From JADJOY01 sp046331705 [NCBI: bacterium] (lineage in GTDB: Bacteria; JADJOY01): DNA of 64,000 bases. Each line of letters opens with the position of its first letter. Position 1 is the first letter of the stretch. Below the pieces are notes generated by a model, which saw nothing but the letters and a program-made list of their open reading frames with translations, had not been told where the DNA came from and searched no databases. The stretch is from NCBI GenBank assembly GCA_046331705.1, contig JAXLQJ010000011.1:62001-126000 (forward strand), written 5' to 3'. Positions 18,712-27,330 of the stretch are shown here, in pieces. Made by a program: the position numbers and the translations under genes.

Positions 18712-20418
18712 ATGAAGAAGAGGGTGGTGACGAGGTGGATGTTGTGCGGGCTGCTCGCGGTGACGGTGATCGCGACGCACTCCGTGTCGGCGCATGCCCA
18801 GGAGCCGGCGGCGGCCCCCGCTGCGGAAGCTGCGGCGGCGCCGGCGCTGCCCGCGTACTTCTCTGGAGCGAACGCGGACCCCGCCAAGCCGAGCTGGCCG
18901 GATCCGACGGGCGCCGCCGCGGGCGTGTGGGCGACACCGGCTGGCGACGCCAAGGGCGATGCGCCGGCGGGCTTGTCGCTCACGGATCTCTACGATCGCG
19001 TGGCCCACAACCTGTTCTCCATCAACATGGTGTGGGTGATGGTGACGGGCTTCATGGTCATGTTCATGCAGGCCGGGTTCATGTACGTCGAGACGGGGTT
19101 GTGCCGCGCGAAGAACGCCGCGCACACCTCGGCGATGAACCTGATGATCTATCCGCTCGGCTGCCTCGCGTTCTGGGCCTACGGCTTCGCCATCGGCTGG
19201 GGCAACTGGTTCAACGGGCCGGTGGCGCCCGGTTGGTACTCGTCGCTCGGACCTGGCACGTCGGTGCTCAATGGCGGCATCGGGCTGGGCGCCACGGGCA
19301 CGGGAGCCTTCAAGTACGGCTTGCTCGGCACGAAAGGTTTCTTTCTCGGCTCGTCCGTTGGGGACGTGAGCGTCCTGGCGCTCTTCTTCTTCATGATGGT
19401 GTTCATGGACACCACGGCGACCATCCCAACCGGTGCCATGGCCGAGCGCTGGTCGTGGAAGAACTTCACGCTCTTCGGCTTGTGGGTCGCGTTGCCGTAT
19501 TGCATCTACGCCAACTGGGTGTGGGGCGGTGGCTGGCTGGCTCAGTCGGGACTCAACTGGAGCTTCGGGCACGGCGCCGTCGACTTCGCTGGATCGGGGG
19601 TCGTCCACGCGATGGGTGGCTTCATCGGGCTCGCGGGTGCCATCGTGATCGGCCCACGCATCGGCAAGTTCGTCAACGGCAAGCCGCAGGCGATTCCTGC
19701 GCACGACATCCCCGCGGTGGTGCTGGGCACGTTCATCCTGGCGTTCGGCTGGTTCGGCTTCAATCCAGGCTCGACGCTCTCGGGTACGGACCTGCGCGTC
19801 AGTTACGTGGTGGTCAACACCATGCTCGCGGGCATCATGGGCGCGTTGACGTCGATGCTCACGTTGCAGGCGAAGGGCCTCAAGCCCGATCCGTCCATGA
19901 TGTGCAACGGGATGCTCGCTGGTCTGGTGGCCATCACGGCGCCGTGCGCGTTCGTGGACCCCTGGGCGGCGGCGGTCATCGGCGGCATCGCGGGCGTGCT
20001 CGTCGTCTTCAGCGTGTTCTTCTGGGAGAATCGCGGTATCGACGATCCGGTCGGCGCGATCTCCGTGCACGGCATCAACGGCCTGTGGGGCGTGATCTCG
20101 GTGGGCATCTTCGCCACGGGTCAGTACGGTGCGGGCTGGAACGGCGTGGTGCGTCCGGAGATGGTCGAGAAGTACGGTTCCGACGGCGTCCGCGGGCTGC
20201 TCTACGGTGACATCTCGCAACTCTGGGCGCAGCTGCTCGACGCTGCGGTGGTCGCCGTGTTCGGGTTCGTCATGGCGTACGTGTGGTTCAAGCTGAGCGA
20301 CAAGATCACTCCGATTCGCGTCTCGAAGGAGACCGAGCTCGCGGGCCTGGACGGCCCGGAGATGGGCGCCTTGGCCTATCCGGACTTCCCGATTCACAGC
20401 GGTCCGCGTTTCGGCTGA
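18712..20418 (+). CDS. amtB: Ammonium transporter AmtB with long periplasmic N-terminus
   Basis: AmtB conducts ammonium across the inner membrane as a trimer with a twin-His pore. The pore motifs are visible: VVHAMGGFIGLAGAI carries the first His and SVHGINGLWGVIS the second. About eleven membrane helices begin with NLFSINMVWVMVTGFMVMF. At 568 residues it is longer than typical Amt proteins (about 400-450). The excess is mainly an Ala/Pro-rich segment of roughly 65 residues between the signal peptide and helix 1. The ATG at 18712 follows a GGAGGAG ribosome site; the open frame upstream has no signal-like content. It is coexpressed with glnK, whose product gates it. Confidence 0.95.
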   Translation: MKKRVVTRWMLCGLLAVTVIATHSVSAHAQEPAAAPAAEAAAAPALPAYFSGANADPAKPSWPDPTGAAAGVWATPAGDAKGDAPAGLSLTDLYDRVAHNLFSINMVWVMVTGFMVMFMQAGFMYVETGLCRAKNAAHTSAMNLMIYPLGCLAFWAYGFAIGWGNWFNGPVAPGWYSSLGPGTSVLNGGIGLGATGTGAFKYGLLGTKGFFLGSSVGDVSVLALFFFMMVFMDTTATIPTGAMAERWSWKNFTLFGLWVALPYCIYANWVWGGGWLAQSGLNWSFGHGAVDFAGSGVVHAMGGFIGLAGAIVIGPRIGKFVNGKPQAIPAHDIPAVVLGTFILAFGWFGFNPGSTLSGTDLRVSYVVVNTMLAGIMGALTSMLTLQAKGLKPDPSMMCNGMLAGLVAITAPCAFVDPWAAAVIGGIAGVLVVFSVFFWENRGIDDPVGAISVHGINGLWGVISVGIFATGQYGAGWNGVVRPEMVEKYGSDGVRGLLYGDISQLWAQLLDAAVVAVFGFVMAYVWFKLSDKITPIRVSKETELAGLDGPEMGALAYPDFPIHSGPRFG

Positions 20419-20440
20419 GCGCCGCGCGCGATCCTCTCCC

Positions 20441-20472
20441 GGAAGGGCCGGCCCCGCGGGGCCGGCCCTTCC
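20441..20472 (+). terminator. Long GC hairpin after amtB
   Basis: The 15-base arm GGAAGGGCCGGCCCC is followed by a two-base loop and its exact reverse complement, starting 23 bases after the amtB stop. There is no U-tract, so it may act as a bidirectional or Rho-assisted end, or protect the mRNA 3' end. Confidence 0.65.
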
Positions 20473-20496
20473 GCTGCGAAGGCGGATGACCCTCCG

Positions 20497-21819
20497 ATGA
20501 TCCACGACGTGCCGCTGTGGACCGTGCTGCCGTTCGTGGGGATGCTGCTCAGCATCGCGCTGCTGCCGCTCTTCGCGCCTCATCACTGGGAGCCGCACCG
20601 AAACAAGGCGCTGATCGCCGGCGCCTGGTCGGCACCCGTCCTTCTCTACTTTCTGGGCGGCCATGGCGTGGCGGGAGCGCACGAGCTCCTCGACAAGGGC
20701 CGGGACTATGTCTCGTTCATCGTGCTGCTGGGCTCGCTGTTCGTGATCACGGGCGGCATCCACGTTCGAGGGTCGCTCTCGGGCACGCCGCTCGTGAACA
20801 CCGCGATCCTCGGCTTGGGCGCCTGCTTGGCGAGCCTGATCGGCACGACGGGAGCCTCGGCGCTCTTGATCCGGCCGCTGTTGCGCGCCAATCGCTCGCG
20901 GGTGCGCACCCAGCACATTTTCGTGTTCTTCATCTTCGTGGTGTCGAATTGCGGCGGCTTGCTGACGCCGCTCGGTGATCCGCCGCTCTTCCTCGGCTTC
21001 CTGCGCGGCGTCCCGTTCACGTGGACCCTCCGGCTCTGGAAGGTCTGGCTGCTCGTCAACGGAACCCTGTTGGTGCTCTTCAACGTCTGGGATCAGGTCG
21101 TGCTCGATCGCGAGGAGCGCGAGCGGCCGGGATCGCAGCTGGAAGAGGTGATGAAGCACGAGCCGCTTCGGATCTACGGCGGCATCAACGGCTGGTTCCT
21201 GGCCGCGGTCGTGCTCGTGATCTTCCTCGCGGGGCAGGGTGTGGGCCACGGCGGCAAGCCATGGCCGTTCGGCGTGCAGGAAGGTGCGATGGCGCTCGCC
21301 GCCGCGGCCTCCTGGATCGCGTCGGGGCCACACAACCGGCTCGAGAATCGATTCACCTTCGCGCCGATGGCCGAGGTCGCGATCTTGTTCGCGGCGATCT
21401 TCGTGACCATGACACCCGCGCTGCTCAAGCTGAACGCGAGCGCGGCGTCACTCGGGTTGACCGAGCCGTGGCGTCTCTTCTGGGCCTCCGGGGTGCTCTC
21501 GAGCTTCCTCGACAACGCGCCCACCTACCTGACGTTCGCCGCGGCCGCCAGCGGCCTCGCCGGGGTGCCGCTCGAGGGACGGTTCCTGGGCGAGCTGTTG
21601 GCGCAGGGCCCGGCGTGGGCGACGGCGCTCGCGGCGATCTCGTGCGGATCGGTGTTCATGGGGGCGAACAGCTACATCGGCAACGGCCCCAACTTCATGG
21701 TCAAGGCGATCGCCGAGGAGAGCGGTGTCGCGATGCCCAGCTTCTTCGGCTACATGGCGTACTCGGGGGCGATCCTGATCCCGATCTTCGTGCTGGTGAC
21801 GCTGGTGTTCTTTCGATGA
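20497..21819 (+). CDS. NhaD/ArsB-CitM superfamily sodium:proton antiporter-like membrane protein
   Basis: The 440-residue protein has about eleven hydrophobic helices. It carries motifs of the ion-transporter superfamily that includes NhaD and the UPF-type sodium:proton antiporters: GTTGASALLIRPLLRANR, VSNCGGLLTPLGDPPLFLGFLRGVPF, FLDNAPTYLTFAAAASG and GANSYIGNGPNFMVKAIAEE. The conserved GDPP and FLDNAPTY segments form the broken helices of the transport core. The substrate is most likely sodium/proton exchange, but a carboxylate cannot be excluded. The ATG at 20497 begins just before the first helix. Its stop is only 44 bases before the next ATG, so a small membrane protein is probably cotranscribed. 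Confidence 0.8.
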   Translation: MIHDVPLWTVLPFVGMLLSIALLPLFAPHHWEPHRNKALIAGAWSAPVLLYFLGGHGVAGAHELLDKGRDYVSFIVLLGSLFVITGGIHVRGSLSGTPLVNTAILGLGACLASLIGTTGASALLIRPLLRANRSRVRTQHIFVFFIFVVSNCGGLLTPLGDPPLFLGFLRGVPFTWTLRLWKVWLLVNGTLLVLFNVWDQVVLDREERERPGSQLEEVMKHEPLRIYGGINGWFLAAVVLVIFLAGQGVGHGGKPWPFGVQEGAMALAAAASWIASGPHNRLENRFTFAPMAEVAILFAAIFVTMTPALLKLNASAASLGLTEPWRLFWASGVLSSFLDNAPTYLTFAAAASGLAGVPLEGRFLGELLAQGPAWATALAAISCGSVFMGANSYIGNGPNFMVKAIAEESGVAMPSFFGYMAYSGAILIPIFVLVTLVFFR

Positions 21820-21863
21820 CGCGCGCGGACGGCGTTCCGCGGGCGCGAGACGGAGGTGCGAGG

Positions 21864-22247
21864 ATGTCCAAGCGAAACGTCGCGTCGAGATTCCGACTGC
21901 ACTCGACATTGATCGCGTGTGCCGCGATCGGAACGGCGGTCGCGCTGATCGTGCCGGTGCTCGTCGAGGCCGAGCGACAGGGCGTGCACGTCGGGGCGAG
22001 TGCGATCGCCAACGCCGCGCTGGCGGCCATCGGGATCGCGTATCTCTTGTGGGCGAGCGCGTGGGCGCTGCCGGTGGTGATGAACGGAGCCACGCTGTGG
22101 CTCGAGCGTGTCCGCGTCCCGCAGCCGTTGATTCGCGCGGCGTTGCTCGTCGTGGCGCCCGTGCTGCTGTTGGGCTCGGCGACCTACGGGGTGCTGGGGG
22201 GCGGCGTCGCTCAGTACCGGCGGGTGCGGCGCGCGTCCGCGCGTTGA
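21864..22247 (+). CDS. Small three-helix membrane protein of unknown function
   Basis: The 127-residue product contains three hydrophobic segments: LIACAAIGTAVALIVPVLV, NAALAAIGIAYLLWASAWALPVVM and ALLVVAPVLLLGSATYGVL. Basic residues lie at both ends. I recognise no family. The ATG at 21864 has a GGAGGTG ribosome site. A further in-frame ATG at 21816 overlaps the antiporter stop and would add 16 residues without hydrophobic content. The position suggests cotranscription with the antiporter-like gene, possibly as an accessory subunit, though nothing in the sequence shows this. Confidence 0.6.
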   Translation: MSKRNVASRFRLHSTLIACAAIGTAVALIVPVLVEAERQGVHVGASAIANAALAAIGIAYLLWASAWALPVVMNGATLWLERVRVPQPLIRAALLVVAPVLLLGSATYGVLGGGVAQYRRVRRASAR

Positions 22248-22339
22248 GACCTCCGGAAGCGGCCGAGCGGCCGACGCGCCTGGCCGCCGCCAGCGGCGGT
22301 GCCGCGAGGCCACCTCGGCCTTTCCGCGAGTCGCCCGGG

Positions 22340-22369
22340 AAAAAAAAGACCGGCCCGAGGGGGCCGGTC
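22340..22369 (-). terminator. Intrinsic terminator of the DUF507 gene
   Basis: On the minus strand, GACCGGCCC and GGGCCGGTC form a nine-base stem with a four-base loop, followed by eight U. It ends 45 bases past the stop of the DUF507 gene. Confidence 0.9.
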
Positions 22370-22413
22370 GTTCGAGGCCGCGCGAGCTGCGCGCGGCGCT
22401 CGGCGGGCGCGGA

Positions 22414-22932
22414 TCAGGCGGCGCCGCGCTTCTTGCGCACTTCCTGCAGGACCCGCTGGTACTCGATCTCCCAGGCCTGGGTCCCTTCCTGCAAGTGCTT
22501 GAGCCGCCCGCGCACCTCGACGTCGATCGCGTTGTCCTCTTCGAGGTGCTTGCGCATCACGTCGTGGATGTGACGGCGTAGCGTCGGATCGTCCGCGAAC
22601 ACCTCGTCCACGTTCGCGCTCACCATGAAGCCCTCGATGATCTGATCGATCAGCCAGTCCACGCCGTCGTCGCCGACCTTGTGCTTGCGCTCCTCGGCGA
22701 CGATCCGCCGGACGCGCCCCAGCTCGGTCTGCGGCAGGTTGCGCTGCTGCACGAGGTCCTTCGCTCGATCCAGCACCTCCGAGTCCACTCGCACGTACTG
22801 ATCGAGAATGGCACGCACGTCCAGCTCGGCCTCCGCGACCCGATCCGGCGCCACCTCGATGTCCCGAGCCGCGTTCAACGTGCCCAGGATGTCCTTGGCG
22901 AGCGGCTCGATCTTCGACCGGTAAAGCTTCAT
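22414..22932 (-). CDS. DUF507 family protein
   Basis: The 172-residue soluble, highly charged helical protein starts MKLYRSKIEPLAKDILGTL and contains IEVAPDRVAEAELDVRAILDQYVR and HIHDVMRKHLEEDNAIDVEVR. This is the pattern of DUF507, whose biochemical role is unknown. The family is common in deltaproteobacterial and Aquificales-type genomes, which helps place the organism. The ATG at 22932 has a purine-rich AAAGGGGCG upstream. It is transcribed alone, ends at a clear intrinsic terminator, and diverges from the radical SAM gene. Confidence 0.88.
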   Translation of the reverse strand: MKLYRSKIEPLAKDILGTLNAARDIEVAPDRVAEAELDVRAILDQYVRVDSEVLDRAKDLVQQRNLPQTELGRVRRIVAEERKHKVGDDGVDWLIDQIIEGFMVSANVDEVFADDPTLRRHIHDVMRKHLEEDNAIDVEVRGRLKHLQEGTQAWEIEYQRVLQEVRKKRGAA

Positions 22933-23104
22933 GCTTCGCCCCTTTCCGCGTCCTCGTTCGACAATCGATCGATCGAGTCTAACAGACCCCTTCGCGATGC
23001 GGCGATCGAATTCGTCACTTTCCTCTGCGCTCTCGCCGACGTTCTCGCGCCTATACTGACGAGCGCGCGAGCGCAGGTATTCGCGCCCGTTCGCGGCGAA
23101 GGCG

Positions 23105-24085
23105 ATGCTGAGCCCTCCCCATTTCCTGGCGCTCGATCTCACGGGCGTGTGCAATTTCCGTTGCACCACCTGCGTCCTCGATCAGCGCTATCCGGACCCG
23201 ATTCTGATGCCGCGCGAGGTGCTCGACGCGCTGACGCCGGTGCTGCCGGTGGTCGGCGGCGTGGCGGTCGGCTGCAACGCGGAACCGCTCTTGCATCCAC
23301 GGGCCGCGGAGTGGGTGGCGTGGATCCGCGCGCGCACCGCCGGGCGCATGCTCGTGATCACCAACGCGAGCGCTCTCGACGACGCGCGTGGCGCGGTGCT
23401 CCGCGACGCGGCGATCGACGAGCTCGCGGTGAGCATCGACGGCGCCACCGCCGCCACGTTCGAGCACGTGCGATTGCGCGCGGATTTCGCCCAGGTCCGC
23501 CGTAACGTGGAGCGCTTCGCCGCGGCCCGCGCGGGGCGCGGACCGGCGCTCACCGTGATCTTCACGTCGATGGCGGAGAACGTGGGCGAGCTCGCCGCCG
23601 TGGTCGAGCTGGCGGCAAGCTGGGGCGCCACGCGGCTCGTGGTCAACGGCTACGAGCCGTACGTGGAAGAGCGTAGCTCGCAACGGCTTTGGAAGACCGT
23701 CCTGGAGGACCGCGCGATCGAGACGAGTGCCGCGATCTTGGTGGGTGCACGCAAGCGGGGAGCGGCGTTGGGCGTCGAGGTCGTGCTGCCGGAGCTGGTC
23801 GCGCGTGCCGTGTCGACCTGTTCGTTCGTGACGCCGGTGGTCGGGCCGCAGGGCGCCGTGAGCCCCTGCCCGGCACTCTCGTACGCGCGCGAGGTTCCGC
23901 TTCGCCCCCAGCCGATCGTCTACGCGCGCCGCGTCTTCGGTCAGCTCCCGCAGCGCTCGTTCCGCGAGATCTGGGAGGATCCGGCGTACGTCGCCTTTCG
24001 CGAGCAAGCCACGTGCGGGACGTTCCGCGACGCGTCGTGCGCCGGATGCCTGGTGGCGACCGGCGCGATCTGTCCGCGCGCCTGA
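23105..24085 (+). CDS. Radical SAM/SPASM domain protein
   Basis: The N-terminus LALDLTGVCNFRCTTCVLD carries the radical SAM cluster motif Cys16-X3-Cys20-X2-Cys23. A TIM-barrel-like region follows with VAVGCNAEPLLHP, MLVITNASAL and ELAVSIDGATAATFEHVR. The C-terminal region has Cys in TCSFVTPVVGPQGAVSPCPAL and in CGTFRDASCAGCLVATGAIC, fitting a SPASM auxiliary cluster domain. At 326 residues it resembles SPASM enzymes that modify peptides or handle quinone-type cofactors. No precursor peptide gene is visible next to it, so the substrate is unknown. It is flanked by DUF507 (divergent) and a convergent membrane cluster, and appears monocistronic. Confidence 0.85.
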   Translation: MLSPPHFLALDLTGVCNFRCTTCVLDQRYPDPILMPREVLDALTPVLPVVGGVAVGCNAEPLLHPRAAEWVAWIRARTAGRMLVITNASALDDARGAVLRDAAIDELAVSIDGATAATFEHVRLRADFAQVRRNVERFAAARAGRGPALTVIFTSMAENVGELAAVVELAASWGATRLVVNGYEPYVEERSSQRLWKTVLEDRAIETSAAILVGARKRGAALGVEVVLPELVARAVSTCSFVTPVVGPQGAVSPCPALSYAREVPLRPQPIVYARRVFGQLPQRSFREIWEDPAYVAFREQATCGTFRDASCAGCLVATGAICPRA

Positions 24086-24110
24086 ACCCCGCCGCGGCGG
24101 TCGCGCCGGC

Positions 24111-24740
24111 TCACCGGCGCGGCACGCGGTCGGAAGCGTCGCGCAACGAGCTCGGGGGGCCCAGGATCTCGCTCCACACGAGGGCGCGCTGGAGCTCGGT
24201 GAGCCGCCGAGGGAGCACCGCCGCCGGCGCGAACGTCGGGCCGTGGGTGATCACCGGCGCCGGGCCGCCACCGGCGACCGTCTGCGTCTCGAGAAGCGCC
24301 GCGTGCCCCTCGCGCGCCTGCGTGAGGTCGAGCTCGAGGTGCCGTGTCTCGACCGCGTCGTCCAGACGGCGAGCCTCGAGCCCGCCCACGTGGGAGTCGA
24401 GATGCCTTCGCTCGACTCCGCCTCCCACGTCGCCTCGGTCGTGCCTGGGGGGCGCTTCCTCGGGCACGCTCGGTCGAGGAGCCGCCGGCCTCCGGGGCGG
24501 CGGCGCGGCACGTGTCTCGGCGCCGGTGGTGGCCTCGCCCCGCGACTGCGCCTCCGCAGCGCGCTGCGCCTCGCGCAGCTTCTTCTCGAGCTCCGCCAGC
24601 AGGTCGAGCCCACGGCTGCGCGGTGCGCCGGCTGGCCCGCCGCGCTGCGTTCGCGTCGCCTTCTTCTCGAGGCTTTTCGACACCCAGCCCAGGACCAGGA
24701 AGACCCCGACGACGATGATCTTGATGAGATCGCCGTCCAC
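24111..24740 (-). CDS. Single-pass membrane protein associated with the FloA/NfeD cluster
   Basis: From the GTG at 24740 the 209-residue product has one N-terminal membrane helix (IKIIVVGVFLVLGWVSKSL). A basic stretch and a short coiled coil (LDLLAELEKKLREAQRAAEAQ) follow, then a long low-complexity region rich in Pro, Arg, His and Gly. The product ends with a conserved-looking segment, ELQRALVWSEILGPPSSLR. I do not recognise a named family. It starts four bases after the stop of the flotillin-like gene, so it is part of that operon and probably acts at the same membrane microdomain. Confidence 0.65.
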   Translation of the reverse strand: MDGDLIKIIVVGVFLVLGWVSKSLEKKATRTQRGGPAGAPRSRGLDLLAELEKKLREAQRAAEAQSRGEATTGAETRAAPPPRRPAAPRPSVPEEAPPRHDRGDVGGGVERRHLDSHVGGLEARRLDDAVETRHLELDLTQAREGHAALLETQTVAGGGPAPVITHGPTFAPAAVLPRRLTELQRALVWSEILGPPSSLRDASDRVPRR

Positions 24741-24744
24741 GACG

Positions 24745-25761
24745 TCAGGCCTTGGGCTCGCCGGGGGAGCTCGACTCGCCTTGCGAGCCACCGGCGATGG
24801 ACGAGCGCATCTCCGTGTCGGCGACCAGGTTCTTCATCCGGTAGTAGTCCATGATCCCGAGATTCCCCGAGCGGAACGCGTCGGCCATCGCCTTCGGCAC
24901 CTCGGCCTCGGCGAGCACCACCTTGGCGCGGTTCTCCTTGATCGCCGCCATCATCTCCTGCTCTTGGGCGACGGCCATCGCGCGGCGCTCCTCGGCCTTG
25001 GCGCGAGCCACGCGCATGTCGGCTTCGGCCTGATCGGCTTGCAGACGCGCGCCGATGTTGTCGCCGACGTCCACGTCGGCGATGTCGATGGAGAGGATCT
25101 CGAACGCGGTACCGGCGTCGAGTCCCTTGGCGAGCACCTTCTTCGAGATGAGGTCCGGGTGCTCGAGCACCTGCTTGTGCGACTCCGCGGACCCGATCGC
25201 GGAAACGATGCCTTCGCCGACGCGTGCGATGATCGTCTCCTCGGTGGCGCCGCCGACCAGCCGGTCGATGTTCGAGCGCACCGTCACCCGGGCGCGCGCG
25301 CGCACCTGGATGCCGTTGACGGCGATGCCATCGATGGTGCGCTTGCCCTTCGACGCATCGGGGCAGTCGATCACCTTCGGGTTGACGCTCGTCTGCACCG
25401 CGTCGAGCACGTCACGACCCGCGAGATCGATGGCCGCCGCGCGCTCGAACGTGAGCGGGATGCTCGCCTTGTTGGCGGCGATCATCGCCGTCACCACGCG
25501 CGGCACGTTCCCCTGTGCGAGGTAGTGCGCCTCGAGCTTGTCGATGTCGAGCTTGAGGCCGGCCTTCACGCCCATGATGCGCGCGTTCACGATCGCGTTG
25601 GCGTTGACCCGCCGGAGCTTCATGCCGATGAGCTGAGGGAAGCTCACGGCGGCGCCCGACGCGAGCGCGCGCAACCACAACAGCCCGAAATTCATCACCA
25701 CCACGAACGCCACGATGCCGGCGAGCGCCGCGACGGCGATGACCACGAAATAGAGGTTCAT
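24745..25761 (-). CDS. floA: Flotillin-like membrane scaffold protein FloA
   Basis: The 338-residue protein has an N-terminal membrane hairpin ([32 protein letters not shown]). A region specific to the YqfA/FloA family follows ([24 protein letters not shown]), then an SPFH/PHB core and a C-terminal coiled coil rich in Glu and Ala ([32 protein letters not shown]). FloA forms inner-membrane microdomains and works with NfeD proteins. Length and motifs match the family. The ATG at 25761 has a GGAGA ribosome site. It follows two nfeD genes on the same strand, the usual arrangement. Confidence 0.93.
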   Translation of the reverse strand: MNLYFVVIAVAALAGIVAFVVVMNFGLLWLRALASGAAVSFPQLIGMKLRRVNANAIVNARIMGVKAGLKLDIDKLEAHYLAQGNVPRVVTAMIAANKASIPLTFERAAAIDLAGRDVLDAVQTSVNPKVIDCPDASKGKRTIDGIAVNGIQVRARARVTVRSNIDRLVGGATEETIIARVGEGIVSAIGSAESHKQVLEHPDLISKKVLAKGLDAGTAFEILSIDIADVDVGDNIGARLQADQAEADMRVARAKAEERRAMAVAQEQEMMAAIKENRAKVVLAEAEVPKAMADAFRSGNLGIMDYYRMKNLVADTEMRSSIAGGSQGESSSPGEPKA

Positions 25762-25784
25762 GAGCGTCTCCCCAGGATGAGATG

Positions 25785-26279
25785 TCAGAGTCGATTGCGA
25801 TCGGCGGGCGCGACCGCGGCGCTCGGCTCGGCACGTTCGGCGACGCGCACCACCACGCGGTTGCCCTCGACGCGAACCACGTGGATCGGCGTGTCGGCGT
25901 CGATCAGCCCGAGCTCGGCGACCACGCTGACGCGCCGCCCGTCGAGATCCGCCATGCCCGCTGGCCGAAGCGGCGTGAGCGCGATCCCGTCGCGTCCCAC
26001 GAGCGCGTCGAGCCCGCCCTCGGCGACGGCGTATCCCTCCTCCGCCGGCAGCGACGACCGCAACGAGAGCCTCCGCAGCGCGTAGCGGATCATGACCGGC
26101 ACCACCACCACGGTGCTGGCGGTGAGCACGACGGCGGTCAGGTAGTCGCCCTGGAGCCACGCGGCCGCCACCGCGTAGATCACGACCAGCCCACCCAGAA
26201 CGCCCAGCACGACGCCCGGCGCGAACAGCTCCGCGAACAAGAGCGCCATGCCGAGGAGATAGGTGACGATCAGGTTCAC
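25785..26279 (-). CDS. NfeD-like membrane protein (short form)
   Basis: The 164-residue protein has three to four membrane helices at the N-terminus ([61 protein letters not shown]). An OB-fold NfeD C-terminal domain follows: [54 protein letters not shown]. Short NfeD proteins pair with flotillin-like SPFH proteins. Its start overlaps the stop of the longer nfeD gene (ATGA), and floA follows 23 bases downstream, so the three are cotranscribed and probably coupled. Confidence 0.9.
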   Translation of the reverse strand: MNLIVTYLLGMALLFAELFAPGVVLGVLGGLVVIYAVAAAWLQGDYLTAVVLTASTVVVVPVMIRYALRRLSLRSSLPAEEGYAVAEGGLDALVGRDGIALTPLRPAGMADLDGRRVSVVAELGLIDADTPIHVVRVEGNRVVVRVAERAEPSAAVAPADRNRL

Positions 26280-27058
26280 GTTCCGCTCTCGGCTTCCACC
26301 ACGATGCGATTGCCGTCGACGCGCGCCACTCGCACGCGTGCGCCCCTCTCCAGGTACGCGCCCGTGGTGGTCGCGTCGATGATGAGCTCGCCGACCTCGA
26401 CCTTACCCGAGGGCCGCAGGTCCGAGAGCGCGCGTCCGTGGCGCCCGAGCAACTCGATGTCGGCGGGCGACGCGACCGTGGCTTCGAGCTCGCCGGTCTG
26501 AACCAAGCGATTGAGCAGCGGAACGTGCGGGAAGAAGCGCGCGATCGTGGCCGCCGCGCCCAGGAATCCCAGAAATCCAATCGAGGTGCTGAAGAGCGCT
26601 TCCAGCATCGCGGCGCGCGCCTGCGGCAGCCGAAGATCGGGCCAAGAACCGGTCTGAAGCGCCAGCACCAGCCCGACCACGGTGCACGCGATCCCCGCGA
26701 CCCCCACCACGCCGAAGCCCGGGATCACCGCCACCTCGACCACGATCAGGATGAGCCCCACGACGAACAGCACGATCTCGAGCGGCGAGGCGTGACCCAC
26801 CCAATACTGACTGCCGAAGAGCAGCACCATCGCCGCGCCACCGATCAACCCCGGAACGCCGAATCCCGGGACCTTGAACTCGACGTAGAGGCCGAGCAGC
26901 CCGACCCACAGCAGCATCCCTGCCACCCACGGGTTGGTGAGGACCGCGAGCACCACGTCGAGGTGGTCGTGGTTGACGGTGATCGTGCGATCGCAGCCGG
27001 CGAGCCCGGCGAGCAGGGCCGAGCCGAGTCCGACGATGGCTGCGCGGCGTGGGCTCAT
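26276..27058 (-). CDS. NfeD-like protein lacking the ClpP-type protease domain
   Basis: The 260-residue protein begins with a lipoprotein-like signal ([12 protein letters not shown]). It continues with four or five membrane helices ([64 protein letters not shown]) and a C-terminal OB-fold ([48 protein letters not shown]). Long NfeD proteins normally carry an N-terminal Ser protease of ClpP fold before the NPWVAG helix. Here it is absent, replaced by about 25 residues after the lipobox. It heads the nfeD-nfeD-floA operon. The missing protease suggests a structural role, or that a different protease is recruited. Confidence 0.88.
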   Translation of the reverse strand: MSPRRAAIVGLGSALLAGLAGCDRTITVNHDHLDVVLAVLTNPWVAGMLLWVGLLGLYVEFKVPGFGVPGLIGGAAMVLLFGSQYWVGHASPLEIVLFVVGLILIVVEVAVIPGFGVVGVAGIACTVVGLVLALQTGSWPDLRLPQARAAMLEALFSTSIGFLGFLGAAATIARFFPHVPLLNRLVQTGELEATVASPADIELLGRHGRALSDLRPSGKVEVGELIIDATTTGAYLERGARVRVARVDGNRIVVEAESGT

Positions 27059-27330
27059 GCGGTCTTCGGCCGCGGGGAGCGTGCGGGCGAGGGAAGGTCG
27101 AGACGCGAACGTAGGCGCCCGAGGGGGGGCTGTCAATCGAAACAGCCGACGATGGGCGCGCCTCGCTGACCGCTTCGGCCGTTCGTGCGGCGCGCGGAAA
27201 ACACACGCCAAAAACCCGCGCCGGCGACGAAGAGCGAGGTGCCGAGATCGCGTTGCGGGGGGGGAGGTGCGTTGCTATGATGCGCGCCCGACTTTCCGAG
27301 CACAGATCCCGCGCTGCCCCAGGAAAACGA

